From JACVRM01 sp036824245 (lineage in GTDB: Bacteria; Actinomycetota; Thermoleophilia; Gaiellales; Gaiellaceae), in NCBI GenBank assembly GCA_036824245.1, contig DAITAO010000002.1:1-64000 (forward strand): a stretch of 64,000 nucleotides of DNA. The letters run 5' to 3'. The notes under the pieces are model-generated. The model did no database searches. It had not been told where the DNA came from and saw only the letters and a program-made list of their open reading frames with translations. Position numbers and translations under genes: made by a program. Positions 32,198-41,417 of this stretch are shown in pieces; position 1 is the first letter of the stretch; the number at the start of each line of letters is the position of its first letter.

Positions 32198-33160
32198 ATG
32201 ACTCTCTCTGCCGCAACGGGCGACTCGGTCGCTCGTCTCGAGCAGCGCGACGGCGCTTGGCTGGTCGAGCTCGCCCTCGAGGGCAGCGGGGCGCAATGCC
32301 TCGCGCTCGCGGGGCAGGCGCTCTACACGGGCTGCCGGGGCCGGGGGGTCTGGCGTAGCGACGACCAGGGCCGGACCTGGCGCGACCTCCAGCTCCCCCA
32401 ACAGGACGTCTTCTCGGTCGCCGTGTCCGCGGCGGACGGCGCCGTCTACGCTGGCACCGAGCCGAGCATGCTGTTCCGGTCCCGTGACGGTGGAGCGACG
32501 TGGGAGGAGCTCTCGGCGCTCCGTGAGCTCCCTTCGGCCCCGACCTGGAGCTTTCCACCGCGTCCCTGGACATCGCACGTCCGCTGGATCGCGCCCAGCC
32601 CGCACGACCCCGCGCTGCTGCTCGTCGGCATCGAGCTGGGCGGCCTGATGCGCAGCACCGACGGCGGCCGCACGTGGGAAGACCATCGGCCGGGGGCGCA
32701 GCCTGACGTCCACTCAATCACCTGGCACCCGAGTGTCGAGGGGCGCGCGTACGAGGCGGGAGGCGGCGGCGCAGCGTGGAGCTTCGACGCGGGCGCCACC
32801 TGGCGGCCCGCCGACGAGGGCCGCGACCGCCATTACACCTGGGCGCTGGCCGTCGATCCGGATGATCCCGACTGCTGGTACGTCTCTGCGAGCCGCGGGC
32901 CGTTCGACGCCCATAGCACCGGCCGGCACGCTCAGGCGTTCGTCTATCGCTGGCGCGGCGACGGCCCCTGGGAGGGACTCGACGGCGGACTGGCGACGCC
33001 GCTCGACGCAATGCCCTACGCGCTCTCGTTCGTCGGCGGGCGCCTCTTTGCCGGGTTGCGTGACGGACGGCTGTACGCGAGCGCTGACGGTGGCGCCAGG
33101 TGGGCCGAGCAAGAGATGCGCGGAGAGCCTCTGCCCAGCATTGTTGCGCTCGCCGGTTAG
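32198..33160 (+). CDS. BNR-repeat beta-propeller protein
   Basis: This 320-residue protein (ATG at 32198) has several Asp-box repeats: VWRSDDQGRTWRDL, LFRSRDGGATWEEL, LMRSTDGGRTWEDH, AWSFDAGATWRPA and YASADGGARWAEQ. This is the pattern of BNR/VPS10-like propellers, about five to six blades. No signal peptide is seen, so it is probably cytoplasmic. Its function is unknown. It lies 95 bases from the divergent BTAD regulator start. Confidence 0.78.
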   Translation: MTLSAATGDSVARLEQRDGAWLVELALEGSGAQCLALAGQALYTGCRGRGVWRSDDQGRTWRDLQLPQQDVFSVAVSAADGAVYAGTEPSMLFRSRDGGATWEELSALRELPSAPTWSFPPRPWTSHVRWIAPSPHDPALLLVGIELGGLMRSTDGGRTWEDHRPGAQPDVHSITWHPSVEGRAYEAGGGGAAWSFDAGATWRPADEGRDRHYTWALAVDPDDPDCWYVSASRGPFDAHSTGRHAQAFVYRWRGDGPWEGLDGGLATPLDAMPYALSFVGGRLFAGLRDGRLYASADGGARWAEQEMRGEPLPSIVALAG

Positions 33161-33190
33161 CTGCGTCCCTGGCGCGGATAGGGTTGGCGT

Positions 33191-33652
33191 GTGCGGACGA
33201 TCGTGGTCGGCTATGACGGTTCAGACGGCGCCAGGCGGGCGCTCGACCGAGCCGTCGAGCTCGCCCGCGCGCTGTCGTCGCGGATCGTGGTCGTGAGTGC
33301 GGCGATGATTCCGCCGGCGGTCGATCCCCTGTCGCCTGGCCCGGTTCTGGCTGTCGAGCCGGCGTGGGCAGCCGGTCTCAACGCCGAGGAGCTGGCCGAG
33401 CGGATCATCGCGGAGGCGCGTGCGCAGCTCGAGGGGTCCGGGATCGAGGTGGAGTACGCGCCGCGGACCGGCCCCGCCGACGACGCGATCATCGACGTCG
33501 CAGACAGCGTCGGGGCCGACCTGATCGTCGTCGGAACCCGTGAGCCGGGTTTTGTGACGCGTCTCCTCGAAGGGAGTGTCAGCGAGGACGTCGCTCGCCG
33601 AGCGCATCGCGACGTGCTGATCGTCCACCCGGAGCACGCCGCGAAGCAGTAG
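33191..33652 (+). CDS. Universal stress protein (UspA family)
   Basis: This 153-residue protein starts at a GTG. MRTIVVGYDGSDGARRALDR is the UspA opening, GADLIVVGTREPGFVTRLLE the ATP-loop region, and VARRAHRDVLIVHPE the end. The G-x2-G-x9-G(S/T) ATP motif is not perfect, so ATP binding is uncertain. It starts 31 bases after the BNR gene. Confidence 0.88.
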   Translation: MRTIVVGYDGSDGARRALDRAVELARALSSRIVVVSAAMIPPAVDPLSPGPVLAVEPAWAAGLNAEELAERIIAEARAQLEGSGIEVEYAPRTGPADDAIIDVADSVGADLIVVGTREPGFVTRLLEGSVSEDVARRAHRDVLIVHPEHAAKQ

Positions 33653-33699
33653 GTGCGCGAGCAGGAGTAGGTGACCTGCTTGCCGGGAATGCCGCCACC

Positions 33700-34869
33700 A
33701 TGTCGCCCGACAAGCGCACCCTGACCTTCGCGAACCAGCTGGGGCTGCACGACGCCACCGGTGAGCTCTTCCTGGCGCGCATGCTCGAGGAACGCTTGAA
33801 GGAGCTGCGCTTCGACGGCTGGGCGACGTCGACGCAGTCGCTCGACGCGCTCGGCGATCCGGAGCTTCGTGTCGTGTCGGAAGGGCGTGAGGCTGGGCTC
33901 TTCGCGTTTCCCGACGCGCTCGTCGACGTCAGCCTGAGCGGTGGTCATGTGATGGTCGCGGTCGGCTCTGCGCGGGCGGCCTCGGCCGACGGCGCGATGG
34001 CACGTCTGCGAGATCTCTTTCCCGCGCCGGATCTCTCGTCGAAGCACGAGGTCCAGGTGACGTTCTGGACCTACGGGCCGCATGGACCGCAGCCCGCCTG
34101 GCGATCGATAGCCGTCCCCGGCTGGGACGAGATAAGCGAGAACTACACCTCACCCACGCGCGTCGAGCTGGAGCGGCTCATGCGGGGGTTCCAGCCCGCG
34201 CACGGCGGACAGCTCATCCTCTGGCACGGCCGGGCGGGGACCGGGAAGACGTTCGGGCTGCGCGCCCTCGCGTGGGAATGGCGGGAGTGGTGCGAGTTCC
34301 ACTACATCGTCGACCCGGACTCGTTGTTCGGCGAGCACGCCGACTACCTGATCAATGTGCTGCTCCAGCCCGGTTACGAGGCGATGGCGATGCACTCGAG
34401 CGTCGCTGCGCTGATGCAGATGCAGGGCGGCGGGTTCGAAATGGACATGGGCTTCGAGGGAGCCGACGAGGAGGACGGCTCGTCCACGGGGCGAAAGGCC
34501 TGGAGGCTGCTGCTCCTCGAGGACACGGGCGAGCTGCTCACGGCCGACGCCCGCGCCTCGATGGGCCAGGGGCTCTCACGTTTCCTCAACGTCGTCGACG
34601 GCCTGATCGGTCAAGGGCTCCGCATCCTCGTGCTCGTCACGACAAACGAGGAGATCCGTCGTCTGCACCCGGCCGTCGCGCGTCCGGGGCGCTGCGCTGC
34701 GAACGTCGAGTTCCGGCCGCTCGAGCCGGAGGAGGCGGCCCTCTGGCTGGCTCGGCACGGTGTCGAGGAGGCCGATCAACAGGCGACGACTCTCGCCTCG
34801 TTGTACGCGCGCCTTGCGGACTTCACCGGCGGGCAGGTCGAGCGGATGACCGGGTTCGCCGCACCCTGA
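33700..34869 (+). CDS. AAA ATPase with DUF5925
   Basis: This 389-residue protein has an N-terminal DUF5925-like half (residues 1-150) and an AAA ATPase half with Walker A LILWHGRAGTGKTFGLRALA, Walker B LLLLEDTGEL, sensor region LRILVLVTTNEEIRRLHPAV and arginine finger ARPGRC. Such proteins may remodel a partner. The partner is not seen. It stands alone between the UspA and LLM genes. Confidence 0.78.
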   Translation: MSPDKRTLTFANQLGLHDATGELFLARMLEERLKELRFDGWATSTQSLDALGDPELRVVSEGREAGLFAFPDALVDVSLSGGHVMVAVGSARAASADGAMARLRDLFPAPDLSSKHEVQVTFWTYGPHGPQPAWRSIAVPGWDEISENYTSPTRVELERLMRGFQPAHGGQLILWHGRAGTGKTFGLRALAWEWREWCEFHYIVDPDSLFGEHADYLINVLLQPGYEAMAMHSSVAALMQMQGGGFEMDMGFEGADEEDGSSTGRKAWRLLLLEDTGELLTADARASMGQGLSRFLNVVDGLIGQGLRILVLVTTNEEIRRLHPAVARPGRCAANVEFRPLEPEEAALWLARHGVEEADQQATTLASLYARLADFTGGQVERMTGFAAP

Positions 34870-34917
34870 CCTCCGCGCCAGCCCGGAGCCGAAACGCAGC
34901 CGTGAGAGTATTCCCTG

Positions 34918-35991
34918 GTGCCTCCGCCCTTCCGCATCGGCGTGATGCAGCTCACGATGGAGCCGCTCGAGGAGATGCTGGAGCACGCGCGCGCGATGGA
35001 TCGCGCCGGCCTCGACACGATCTGGCTCGCCGAGGCGTACCCCTGGTGGCGCAAGCACGGCATGGAGGCGCGTTCATCGACTGTTGTCTCCGCGCTGATG
35101 GCGCGTGAGACCGAGCGTCTCACGATCGGCTGGGGGATCATCTCGCCGTTCACCCGCCACCCGGTGCAGGCGGCGATGGACGCACGAGTCGTCCAGGAGG
35201 CGGCGGGGCCAGGGCGTTTCCTGCTCGGCTACGGCACATCGAAGATCTTCCTGAACAACGTGAAGCGCGGCGGCGAGAAGCTCTCGACGCTCGGAGCCAT
35301 GCGCGACGCCGTCACGATTACGCGCGGAGTGCTCGAAGGCGGCGCCTTTGACTACGACGGCAAGGTCTTCAGCGCCTCGGTTCCTCCGCTGGCGGACGAT
35401 GCGGACACGCCGCGCGGGGCTCCGCCCGTCTACGTGGCCGCAACCGCCCCCAGGATGCAGCAGCTCGGCGGCGAGCTGGGCGACGGGCTGCTGACGCCCT
35501 CCATCACCACACCGGCATTCGTTCGCCACACGCGCGAGAACGTCGAGGTCGGCGCTGCACGCTCGGGCCGGGATCCCGCCGATGTGGACATCGGCTGCAC
35601 GATCGTCGCGTCGATCGCCGGGGATCGCGAGGAGGGCCGTGACGGCGCGCGCGAGATCGCCGCCATGTATCTCGCCAACAAGTTCCAGAACATCAGGGGC
35701 GCGGCGGACACGCTCCTCGAGCTGGCTGGAATCGAGATGGACGAGCTTCGCCCCGTCGCGGAGGCCATGGAGAAGGGAGGTCGGCTGGCCGCGAAGGAGC
35801 AAGTCACCGATGACCTGCTCGACCGCTGCAAGCCGATCGCAGGCACTCCTGCCGACTGCATCGAGGCCATCGAGGAGTACCGCGAGGCAGGATGCTCACA
35901 TGTGATGCTCGAGCTCTGGGGGGCGCGCCGGCCCGAGCAGATCGAGCTCTTCGGCCGCGACGTCGTCCCACACTTCACCGTGACCGGATGA
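34918..35991 (+). CDS. LLM-class F420-dependent oxidoreductase-like protein
   Basis: This 357-residue protein (GTG start) is of the bacterial luciferase-like TIM-barrel family. FRIGVMQLTMEPLEEMLEHA, GLDTIWLAEAYPWW, GWGIISPFTRHPVQAAMDAR and VYVAATAPRMQQLGGELGDG match F420-dependent members common in actinobacteria. The substrate is unknown. Its stop overlaps the M20 gene (ATGA). It is the first gene of a rightward catabolic run. Confidence 0.83.
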   Translation: MPPPFRIGVMQLTMEPLEEMLEHARAMDRAGLDTIWLAEAYPWWRKHGMEARSSTVVSALMARETERLTIGWGIISPFTRHPVQAAMDARVVQEAAGPGRFLLGYGTSKIFLNNVKRGGEKLSTLGAMRDAVTITRGVLEGGAFDYDGKVFSASVPPLADDADTPRGAPPVYVAATAPRMQQLGGELGDGLLTPSITTPAFVRHTRENVEVGAARSGRDPADVDIGCTIVASIAGDREEGRDGAREIAAMYLANKFQNIRGAADTLLELAGIEMDELRPVAEAMEKGGRLAAKEQVTDDLLDRCKPIAGTPADCIEAIEEYREAGCSHVMLELWGARRPEQIELFGRDVVPHFTVTG

Positions 35992-37214
35992 GAGAGATCG
36001 TCTCTCGCGTAGAGCGCAACCGCCTCGTCGAGACGGCGGCTGACCTCGTCGACATTCCGAGCCCCACTGGCTTCGAGCAGAAGATCGCCGAGTACATGGG
36101 CGAGACGCTGGACGGGCTCGGCCTGCAGGTGTCCTGGCAGGAGGTCGAGGATGGCCGCCCTAACGTGGTGGGCCTGCTGCCCGGTGCAGGCGGCGGCAAG
36201 AGCCTGATGTTCAACGGCCATATGGACACGTCGTACTCGGGCCGTGAGCCGTGGCTCAAGGGGCGCGGGTTCCAGCCGCAGGCGGACGTGGGCGGTGGTG
36301 CCATCTACGGCCTGGGCATCTCGAACATGAAGGGCTCGCTCGCCTGTTACGTCGAAGCGGTGCGCGCGATCCGGGACGCACGCGTCACGCTCGAGGGCGA
36401 CCTGATCTTGGCCGCGGTGGTCGGTGAGATCGAGAAGACGCAGTGGGGCGAAGACTTCCGCGGCAAGCAGTACCGCGGCTACGCGGCCGGCAGCCGGCAC
36501 CTGGTCGCGCACGGCGGCATCGCCGACATGTGCCTGCTGGGCGAGCCGACCGAGCTCAAGGTCGTGCTGGGCCACTTCGGCGCGCTCTGGGTGCGCATCT
36601 CGACGCGCGGAGCCTTCGTGCACACCGCGTTCAGCGACGGGCAGCTGGACTCGAACGCGATCGTGCGGCTGCGAGACGTCCTCGACTCCGTGCTCGAGTG
36701 GATTCCTGACTGGGAGGAACGCGCCTCCTACCATGGCGTGCGAGGGGTCGTCAACGTCGGCGCTGTACGCGGCGGCTTTCCATGGCGCGTCTCCCGTACA
36801 CCGGGGCGTGCCGACCTCTTCCTCGACGTACGGGTGCCGCCGACGATGGCGATGACCGAGGGCCGAGCGGCGATTTCCCGGCTGGTGGCGGAGCTGCGCG
36901 ACCGCTATCCGGAGCATGGCGTCGAAGCGGAGATCTACGTGACCGCGCCCGGCGCCGAGATCGCCGAGGATCACACGCTCGTGCAGGCGGTCGACGAGAG
37001 CCACCGCGAGGTGTTCGGACGCACGCCCGAGCGTGACACGGTGCGCTGGTTCTCCGATGCTTCGGTGCTCTCGCGCTACGGCATCGCGACTCTGAACTAC
37101 GGGCCGTCGAGCGGACTGCCGGGCGCCGAGGGAGAGAGCATCGAGATTCGTACGCTGGTCGACACTGCGCGCGTGTACGCCATGACGGCTGCGCGTATCT
37201 GCGGCGTCGCGTGA
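35988..37214 (+). CDS. M20-family metallo-hydrolase
   Basis: This 408-residue protein has the M20 layout: LVDIPSPTGFEQKIAEYMGE, the metal-binding SLMFNGHMDTSYSGREP, AIYGLGISNMKGSLACYVEA and GEIEKTQWGEDFRG, with a dimerisation domain in the middle. M20 enzymes hydrolyse peptides, acetylated amino acids or carbamoyl amino acids. Here the second metal Asp is replaced by Asn in GISNMKG. The gene overlaps the LLM gene by ATGA and the peroxiredoxin gene by GTGA. Confidence 0.85.
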   Translation: MREIVSRVERNRLVETAADLVDIPSPTGFEQKIAEYMGETLDGLGLQVSWQEVEDGRPNVVGLLPGAGGGKSLMFNGHMDTSYSGREPWLKGRGFQPQADVGGGAIYGLGISNMKGSLACYVEAVRAIRDARVTLEGDLILAAVVGEIEKTQWGEDFRGKQYRGYAAGSRHLVAHGGIADMCLLGEPTELKVVLGHFGALWVRISTRGAFVHTAFSDGQLDSNAIVRLRDVLDSVLEWIPDWEERASYHGVRGVVNVGAVRGGFPWRVSRTPGRADLFLDVRVPPTMAMTEGRAAISRLVAELRDRYPEHGVEAEIYVTAPGAEIAEDHTLVQAVDESHREVFGRTPERDTVRWFSDASVLSRYGIATLNYGPSSGLPGAEGESIEIRTLVDTARVYAMTAARICGVA

Positions 37215-37768
37215 GCACGGATCCGTACGTCCTGCCGGCCGATTTGCCGGTGCCGGCTGACGACGGCGCCGCCGACCATCTGCCCGGCCAACGCATGCCG
37301 GCGCTGGTACTCGACTCGTCGCGCGGTCGGGTCGACCTGGGCGAGCTTGCCGAGCGCCGGCTCGTGCTCTACGTCTACCCGCGCGCCGGACGGCCTGGGC
37401 GCCCCTCGTTCCCGGGCTGGGACGACATTCCGGGAGCGCGGGGCTGCACGCCTCAGTCGTGTGCGTTCCGCGACCACGCTGCAGAGCTGGCCGCGCTCGG
37501 GGCGGGCGTAGCCGGGCTCTCCGCACAGCCCCTCGACGACCAGGTTGAGTTCGCCGAGCGCAATCACATCCCGTATCCCGTGGTTGCCGACCCCGCGCTG
37601 CAGCTCGGCGGCGCGCTGACCCTGCCGACCTTCGAGGTCGCAGGCGTGACCCTGTACAAGCGCCTGGCGCTCGTGGCCGAGCGCGGCGAGATCGTCAAGG
37701 TCTTCTACCCGGTCTTCCCGCCCGACCGCAACGCGGCCGAGGTGCTTGCCTGGTTGCGTGAGCGCTGA
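37211..37768 (+). CDS. Peroxiredoxin (Bcp/PrxQ-like)
   Basis: This 185-residue thioredoxin-fold protein has a peroxidatic motif region PGARGCTPQSCAFRDHAAEL with Cys residues spaced by five, as in Bcp/PrxQ (C-x4-C). LVLYVYPRAGRPG and VVADPALQLGGALTLPTFEV are family-typical. It should reduce peroxides made by the neighbouring flavin or F420 enzymes. GTG start, 4-base overlap with M20. Confidence 0.82.
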   Translation: MSTDPYVLPADLPVPADDGAADHLPGQRMPALVLDSSRGRVDLGELAERRLVLYVYPRAGRPGRPSFPGWDDIPGARGCTPQSCAFRDHAAELAALGAGVAGLSAQPLDDQVEFAERNHIPYPVVADPALQLGGALTLPTFEVAGVTLYKRLALVAERGEIVKVFYPVFPPDRNAAEVLAWLRER

Positions 37769-38201
37769 CTGCCTGGTGTGCCGCGAGATCCGCGGAGAGG
37801 TCGAGCTGCCTGGCGGCCCGCTCATCGAGGACGAGCTCGTCGTCGGGTTCCACCTGCCCCCGATCGAGCAGTATCCGCGGCAGTTGCTCGGACATCTCAT
37901 GGTCGTTCCGCGCCGCCACGCACCCGGCTGGGCGGACTTGACGGACGCAGAGGCGGCCGCGACCGGCGTCGCGATCACACGGGTGTCGCGAGCGTTGCAC
38001 GGCACGATCGACCTCGAGCGCGTCTACAGCGCCGTCATCGGTCATCAGGTTCCGCACCTGCACGTGCACGTGTTCCCGCGCTACGCCGGCACGCCGGCCG
38101 AGGTCGGCTGGATGGAGTCAGGCGAGTGGGAGGGTGCCCCGCACGGCGGCGCCGGCGAGATCGATGAGCTGGTCGGCCGGCTGCGCGCCGCGCTTGCGTA
38201 G
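37758..38201 (+). CDS. HIT-family nucleotide-binding protein
   Basis: From a GTG at 37758 this encodes 147 residues with the histidine triad VPHLHVHVFPRYAG and LLGHLMVVPRRHAPGWADLT. It starts with CLVCREIRGE, with cysteines that may bind zinc as in related HIT proteins. HIT hydrolases cleave adenylated or phosphoramidate nucleotides. It overlaps the peroxiredoxin gene by 11 bases. Confidence 0.85.
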   Translation: MSADCLVCREIRGEVELPGGPLIEDELVVGFHLPPIEQYPRQLLGHLMVVPRRHAPGWADLTDAEAAATGVAITRVSRALHGTIDLERVYSAVIGHQVPHLHVHVFPRYAGTPAEVGWMESGEWEGAPHGGAGEIDELVGRLRAALA

Positions 38202-38212
38202 AGTCGGGCGCG

Positions 38213-39088
38213 ATGAGGCTGGCAACGTTCGAAGTTGAGGGCGCGACGGCCGTCGGCGAAGTCCGCGACGGCCGCGTGGTCGAGCTCGATGCGCCGGACA
38301 TGCGGACGCTGTTAGAGCGCGGCGGGCGGGTTCCCACCGGACGCGAGTGGTCGCTCGAGGACGTGCGTCTCCGCGCACCGATCGTGCCGCGCAAGTTCTT
38401 TCACACGGCCGGCAACTTCCGCGAGCACGAGGAGGAGTCGAAGCGTGTCGGCTGGTCGCACAAGATCGCGCCGTGGATCGTCTTCTTCCAGAACGTGGAT
38501 GCGATCATCGGGCCGGACGACCCCGTCGTCTATCCGGAGCACCTGACCGAGGAGCTCGACTACGAGCTGGAGCTGGCGGTCGTGATCTCGAAGCCGGGGC
38601 GCTGGTTCGGGCCAGAGGAGGCGGCCGACTACATCGGCGGCTACGTGATCTTCAACGACATCACGGCGCGTGACATCCAGCGGCGCGAGATGGAGTCGGG
38701 CGTGTTCTCGTTCTGCAAGGCGATCGACACCTTCTGCCCGCTGGGGCCGTGGATCGTCACGCCGGACGAGATCCCCGATCCGCACGACCTGGCCATGGAG
38801 CTGAGGGTGAACGGCGAGTCGCGTCAGGTCTCGCACTCGTCGCGCATGTCGGTGACGATCCCGGAGATCCTCGCCCACTATTCGCCGCTCGGCTACAGCG
38901 CCGGCGACGTCGTCTCGACCGGAACGGTGTCCGGCGTGGCCGGGTTCAGCGACGACCCCAAGGCCTTGTACCTCAAGCCCGGCGACGTGATGGAGGCCGA
39001 GATCGAGCGCATCGGCGTGCTGCGCAACCCGGTCATCTCCTGGCAAGAAGCGCACGGCGAGCCGGCGCGCGAGCGCCTCCGCTGGTAG
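38213..39088 (+). CDS. FAH-family hydrolase
   Basis: This 291-residue protein belongs to the fumarylacetoacetate hydrolase superfamily that acts on acylpyruvate-like products of ring cleavage. LAPIVPRKFFHTAGNFREHE-like start, YPEHLTEELDYELELAVVIS (metal-binding Glu residues), YVIFNDITARDIQRREMESG and STGTVSGVAGFSDDPKALYL are diagnostic. It is shorter than the true fumarylacetoacetase at 19436 and probably serves another pathway. Confidence 0.85.
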   Translation: MRLATFEVEGATAVGEVRDGRVVELDAPDMRTLLERGGRVPTGREWSLEDVRLRAPIVPRKFFHTAGNFREHEEESKRVGWSHKIAPWIVFFQNVDAIIGPDDPVVYPEHLTEELDYELELAVVISKPGRWFGPEEAADYIGGYVIFNDITARDIQRREMESGVFSFCKAIDTFCPLGPWIVTPDEIPDPHDLAMELRVNGESRQVSHSSRMSVTIPEILAHYSPLGYSAGDVVSTGTVSGVAGFSDDPKALYLKPGDVMEAEIERIGVLRNPVISWQEAHGEPARERLRW

Positions 39089-39149
39089 TCACAAAAAAGT
39101 GACGACCTGCCCACACCTGTCCAATGTGGCCATGTCCAGGGACTGTCCC
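39088..39149. repeat. Intergenic palindromes with GGGACTGTCCC
   Basis: Just after the FAH stop, GTCAC-A6-GTGAC (39088-39103) forms a hairpin with a perfect 5-bp stem. Then come CTGTCC, ATGTCC and GGGACTGTCCC (39139-39149), the same word as in the hydroxylase operon at 25346-25356. The stretch fills the gap before the MBL gene start at 39164. Confidence 0.6.
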
Positions 39150-39163
39150 CGGTGGTGTGACGA

Positions 39164-40003
39164 ATGAGTGCCGATCCGTCCACAACGACCCGGACGACGA
39201 TCGGCGACGTGGAGCTCGCTGCGCTGCCTGACGCGCTGGGCCTGCTGGGCGAGCTCGACGACCTGTATCCGGACACGCCCGCCCAGGCGTGGGCGCCCTA
39301 CCGCGCGCTCTATCCCGAGCTGTTCGCAGGCACGAAGTGGCGCCTGCCGGTGACCTGCTACCTCCTGCGGACGCCGGCGCACACGGTCGTCGTCGACGCG
39401 GGCGTAGGACGGCCCGGCGTCTGGGACTGGGAGGCTGTCTGGGAAGGCGGACTGCCTGCGGCTCTAGCCGCCTGCAACGTAGAGCCCCGCGCCGTTGACC
39501 TGGTCGTACTGACCGACCTGCACGTCGACCACGTCGGCTGGTTGGCGGACGGCGGGCTCTTCCCACGGGCGCGCTACGTCGTTCACAGAGAAGCACTCAA
39601 CTTCGCACGCGAGCACTCACGGGTGCTCTGGCTGCGCGAGACGCTGGACGAGCTCGACGAGCGGGGGCTGCTCGACGTGGTCGACGGCGAGGCCGAGCTG
39701 GCTCCGGGCCTGACCGCGACGCCGCTCCCCGGCCACTACCCCGGCCACCAGGGCGTTCGAGTCGTCTCAGGCGGCGCCCACGCCCTGCTCGTCGCGGACG
39801 CCGCGGTTCATCCGGCTCTTCTCGACGCGCCGGGCTGGCGCTACGAGTCGGATCACGATCACGTAACCGCCGCTGCCACTCGTCAGGCGCTCGTCACCGA
39901 CCTCGTGGGCAGCGAGGTGATCGTCGCCTGCGGGCACTACCCCGCAGGCGGTATCGGTCGCCCCGCTCGCGTGGAGGAGCGCGTCGTGTGGGAGCCGCTG
40001 TGA
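39164..40003 (+). CDS. MBL-fold metallo-hydrolase (lactonase-like)
   Basis: This 279-residue protein has a metallo-beta-lactamase fold near the AttM/AiiA lactonases: VTCYLLRTPAHTVVVDAGVG, the metal motif region TDLHVDHVGWLADGG, TPLPGHYPGHQGVRV and LLVADAAV. The classical HxHxDH motif is DLHVDH here, with Asp in place of the first His, which may alter one metal site. It overlaps the next gene by GTGA. Confidence 0.8.
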   Translation: MSADPSTTTRTTIGDVELAALPDALGLLGELDDLYPDTPAQAWAPYRALYPELFAGTKWRLPVTCYLLRTPAHTVVVDAGVGRPGVWDWEAVWEGGLPAALAACNVEPRAVDLVVLTDLHVDHVGWLADGGLFPRARYVVHREALNFAREHSRVLWLRETLDELDERGLLDVVDGEAELAPGLTATPLPGHYPGHQGVRVVSGGAHALLVADAAVHPALLDAPGWRYESDHDHVTAAATRQALVTDLVGSEVIVACGHYPAGGIGRPARVEERVVWEPL

Positions 40004-40242
40004 TCCAGGTCGTCTCCGTGCTCGGTGCGCTCACGATCCTGGCCGCCTACTCCGGCAATCAGTTCGGCCGCCTACGCACGACAAGCCTCGCCTATACGGT
40101 CGCGAACGCCGCCGGTGCCGCGGTGCTGGCGGTCGTAGCCGCGCTTGAAGAGCAATGGGGCTTTCTGCTGCTCGAGGGCGTCTGGGCGCTCGTAGCGCTA
40201 ACGGCCACGGCTCGCCTGCTGCGCGGACCGACGCCCGCATGA
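40000..40242 (+). CDS. Small membrane protein (CBU_0592-like)
   Basis: From a GTG at 40000 this encodes an 80-residue protein with two to three hydrophobic segments (VVSVLGALTILAAYSGNQFG, YTVANAAGAAVLAVVAALEE, GFLLLEGVWALVALTATAR). This agrees with the CBU_0592-type family of small membrane proteins of unknown function. An earlier GTG (39988) would lengthen it by four residues. Confidence 0.6.
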   Translation: MIQVVSVLGALTILAAYSGNQFGRLRTTSLAYTVANAAGAAVLAVVAALEEQWGFLLLEGVWALVALTATARLLRGPTPA

Positions 40243-41405
40243 CCTGGCCGCGTGACGGTGCCAAGCTCGACCGCGTCCGTGCGCTGCTCGAGGAGCACGA
40301 CGTGGATGCGCTCGTCGTTCGCGCCCCCGACAACGTCCTGTACCTCTCCAACTACTGGCCGATGAAGGGTTACGACGTCGTTGTCTTCGGACGCGACGGC
40401 GAGACTATGCTCGCGGCCCTCGAGCCTCAACGCGAAGACGCAGAGCGTCAGGCGTGGACGGAGGATATTCGTCTCTTCAGGGGCTACGACGAGTTTGATC
40501 CGCGTCCGCCGACCGCCCGCGCGCTCGAGGTGGCGCAACATGCCGTCCACGAGCACGGCTACGAGCGGATCGGACTCGAGCTGTCGCTGGGCACACAGGC
40601 TTCCGACCGCATGGTGGGCGAGCCGACCACCTACACGCACGACTTCTTCCACGCGTTCGGCACCGACGTCGTCGACGCGACGCCCCTCCTCGTCGAGGCG
40701 CGCGCTGTCAAGACCGAGCAGGAGCTGGAGCGGATGGGCCTCGCCAACGAGCTGGCCGCGCTTGCCATGGAGCACGTGCGCGAGCGGCTGCGGCCCGGGA
40801 TGAAGGAGAGCGAGGCCGCGGCGCTCTGGGAGGGCTTCGTTCACTCGGTAGGAGTCGGCTACCAGGGCCGGGTGGAGATGGCGCGCGGCTTCGCGCTCGT
40901 GTGGTCCGGACCGGGCATCCGCACGTTCACGGCCACGGGTGACCGGCCGGTGCAGGAGAACGAGCCGACGCTCTTCGAGATCTGGGTCTGCGCCGACGGG
41001 TACTGGTGCGATCACACGAAGAACCTCTGCCCCGGACGGCTCACGCCAGAGTACGAGCGTCTACTCGAGCTCCTGCTCGCCGTCTTCGACGAGGCGGTGG
41101 CGCACTGCCGCGACGGCGCGGCTCTGAACGAGCTCGATCGGCTGATCCGTGCCCGCCTGGCAGAGGGCGGCTACGCCGGCCAGCCGTCGCACCCGGTCGC
41201 GCACGGGGTCGGCGCCAGGGCCCACGAGCCTCCATACGCGCACCAGGCGGGGGGCGGGCGGCTGAGCGCGGGCATGGTGCTCGCAATCGAGCCCGGCGCG
41301 TACTGGGAAGGCGGAGGCGGCCTGCGCCTGGAGGACAACTTTCTCGTCACGGCGGGTGAGCCTGAGAAGCTGTGCTCGTTCCCGGACGACTTCCGCACCC
41401 TGTGA
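40239..41405 (+). CDS. M24-family (Xaa-Pro peptidase or creatinase-like) hydrolase
   Basis: This 388-residue protein has an N-terminal creatinase domain (VRAPDNVLYLSNYWPMKGYD) and the pita-bread M24 catalytic domain with LFEIWVCADGYWCDHTKNLC, HPVAHGVGARAHEPPY, AIEPGAYWEGGGG and LRLEDNFLV. The first Asp ligand position is Glu, so the metal site is not classical; both a peptidase and a creatinase-like amidase are possible. It overlaps the membrane gene by ATGA. Confidence 0.82.
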   Translation: MTWPRDGAKLDRVRALLEEHDVDALVVRAPDNVLYLSNYWPMKGYDVVVFGRDGETMLAALEPQREDAERQAWTEDIRLFRGYDEFDPRPPTARALEVAQHAVHEHGYERIGLELSLGTQASDRMVGEPTTYTHDFFHAFGTDVVDATPLLVEARAVKTEQELERMGLANELAALAMEHVRERLRPGMKESEAAALWEGFVHSVGVGYQGRVEMARGFALVWSGPGIRTFTATGDRPVQENEPTLFEIWVCADGYWCDHTKNLCPGRLTPEYERLLELLLAVFDEAVAHCRDGAALNELDRLIRARLAEGGYAGQPSHPVAHGVGARAHEPPYAHQAGGGRLSAGMVLAIEPGAYWEGGGGLRLEDNFLVTAGEPEKLCSFPDDFRTL

Positions 41406-41417
41406 ACACAAACCCCA

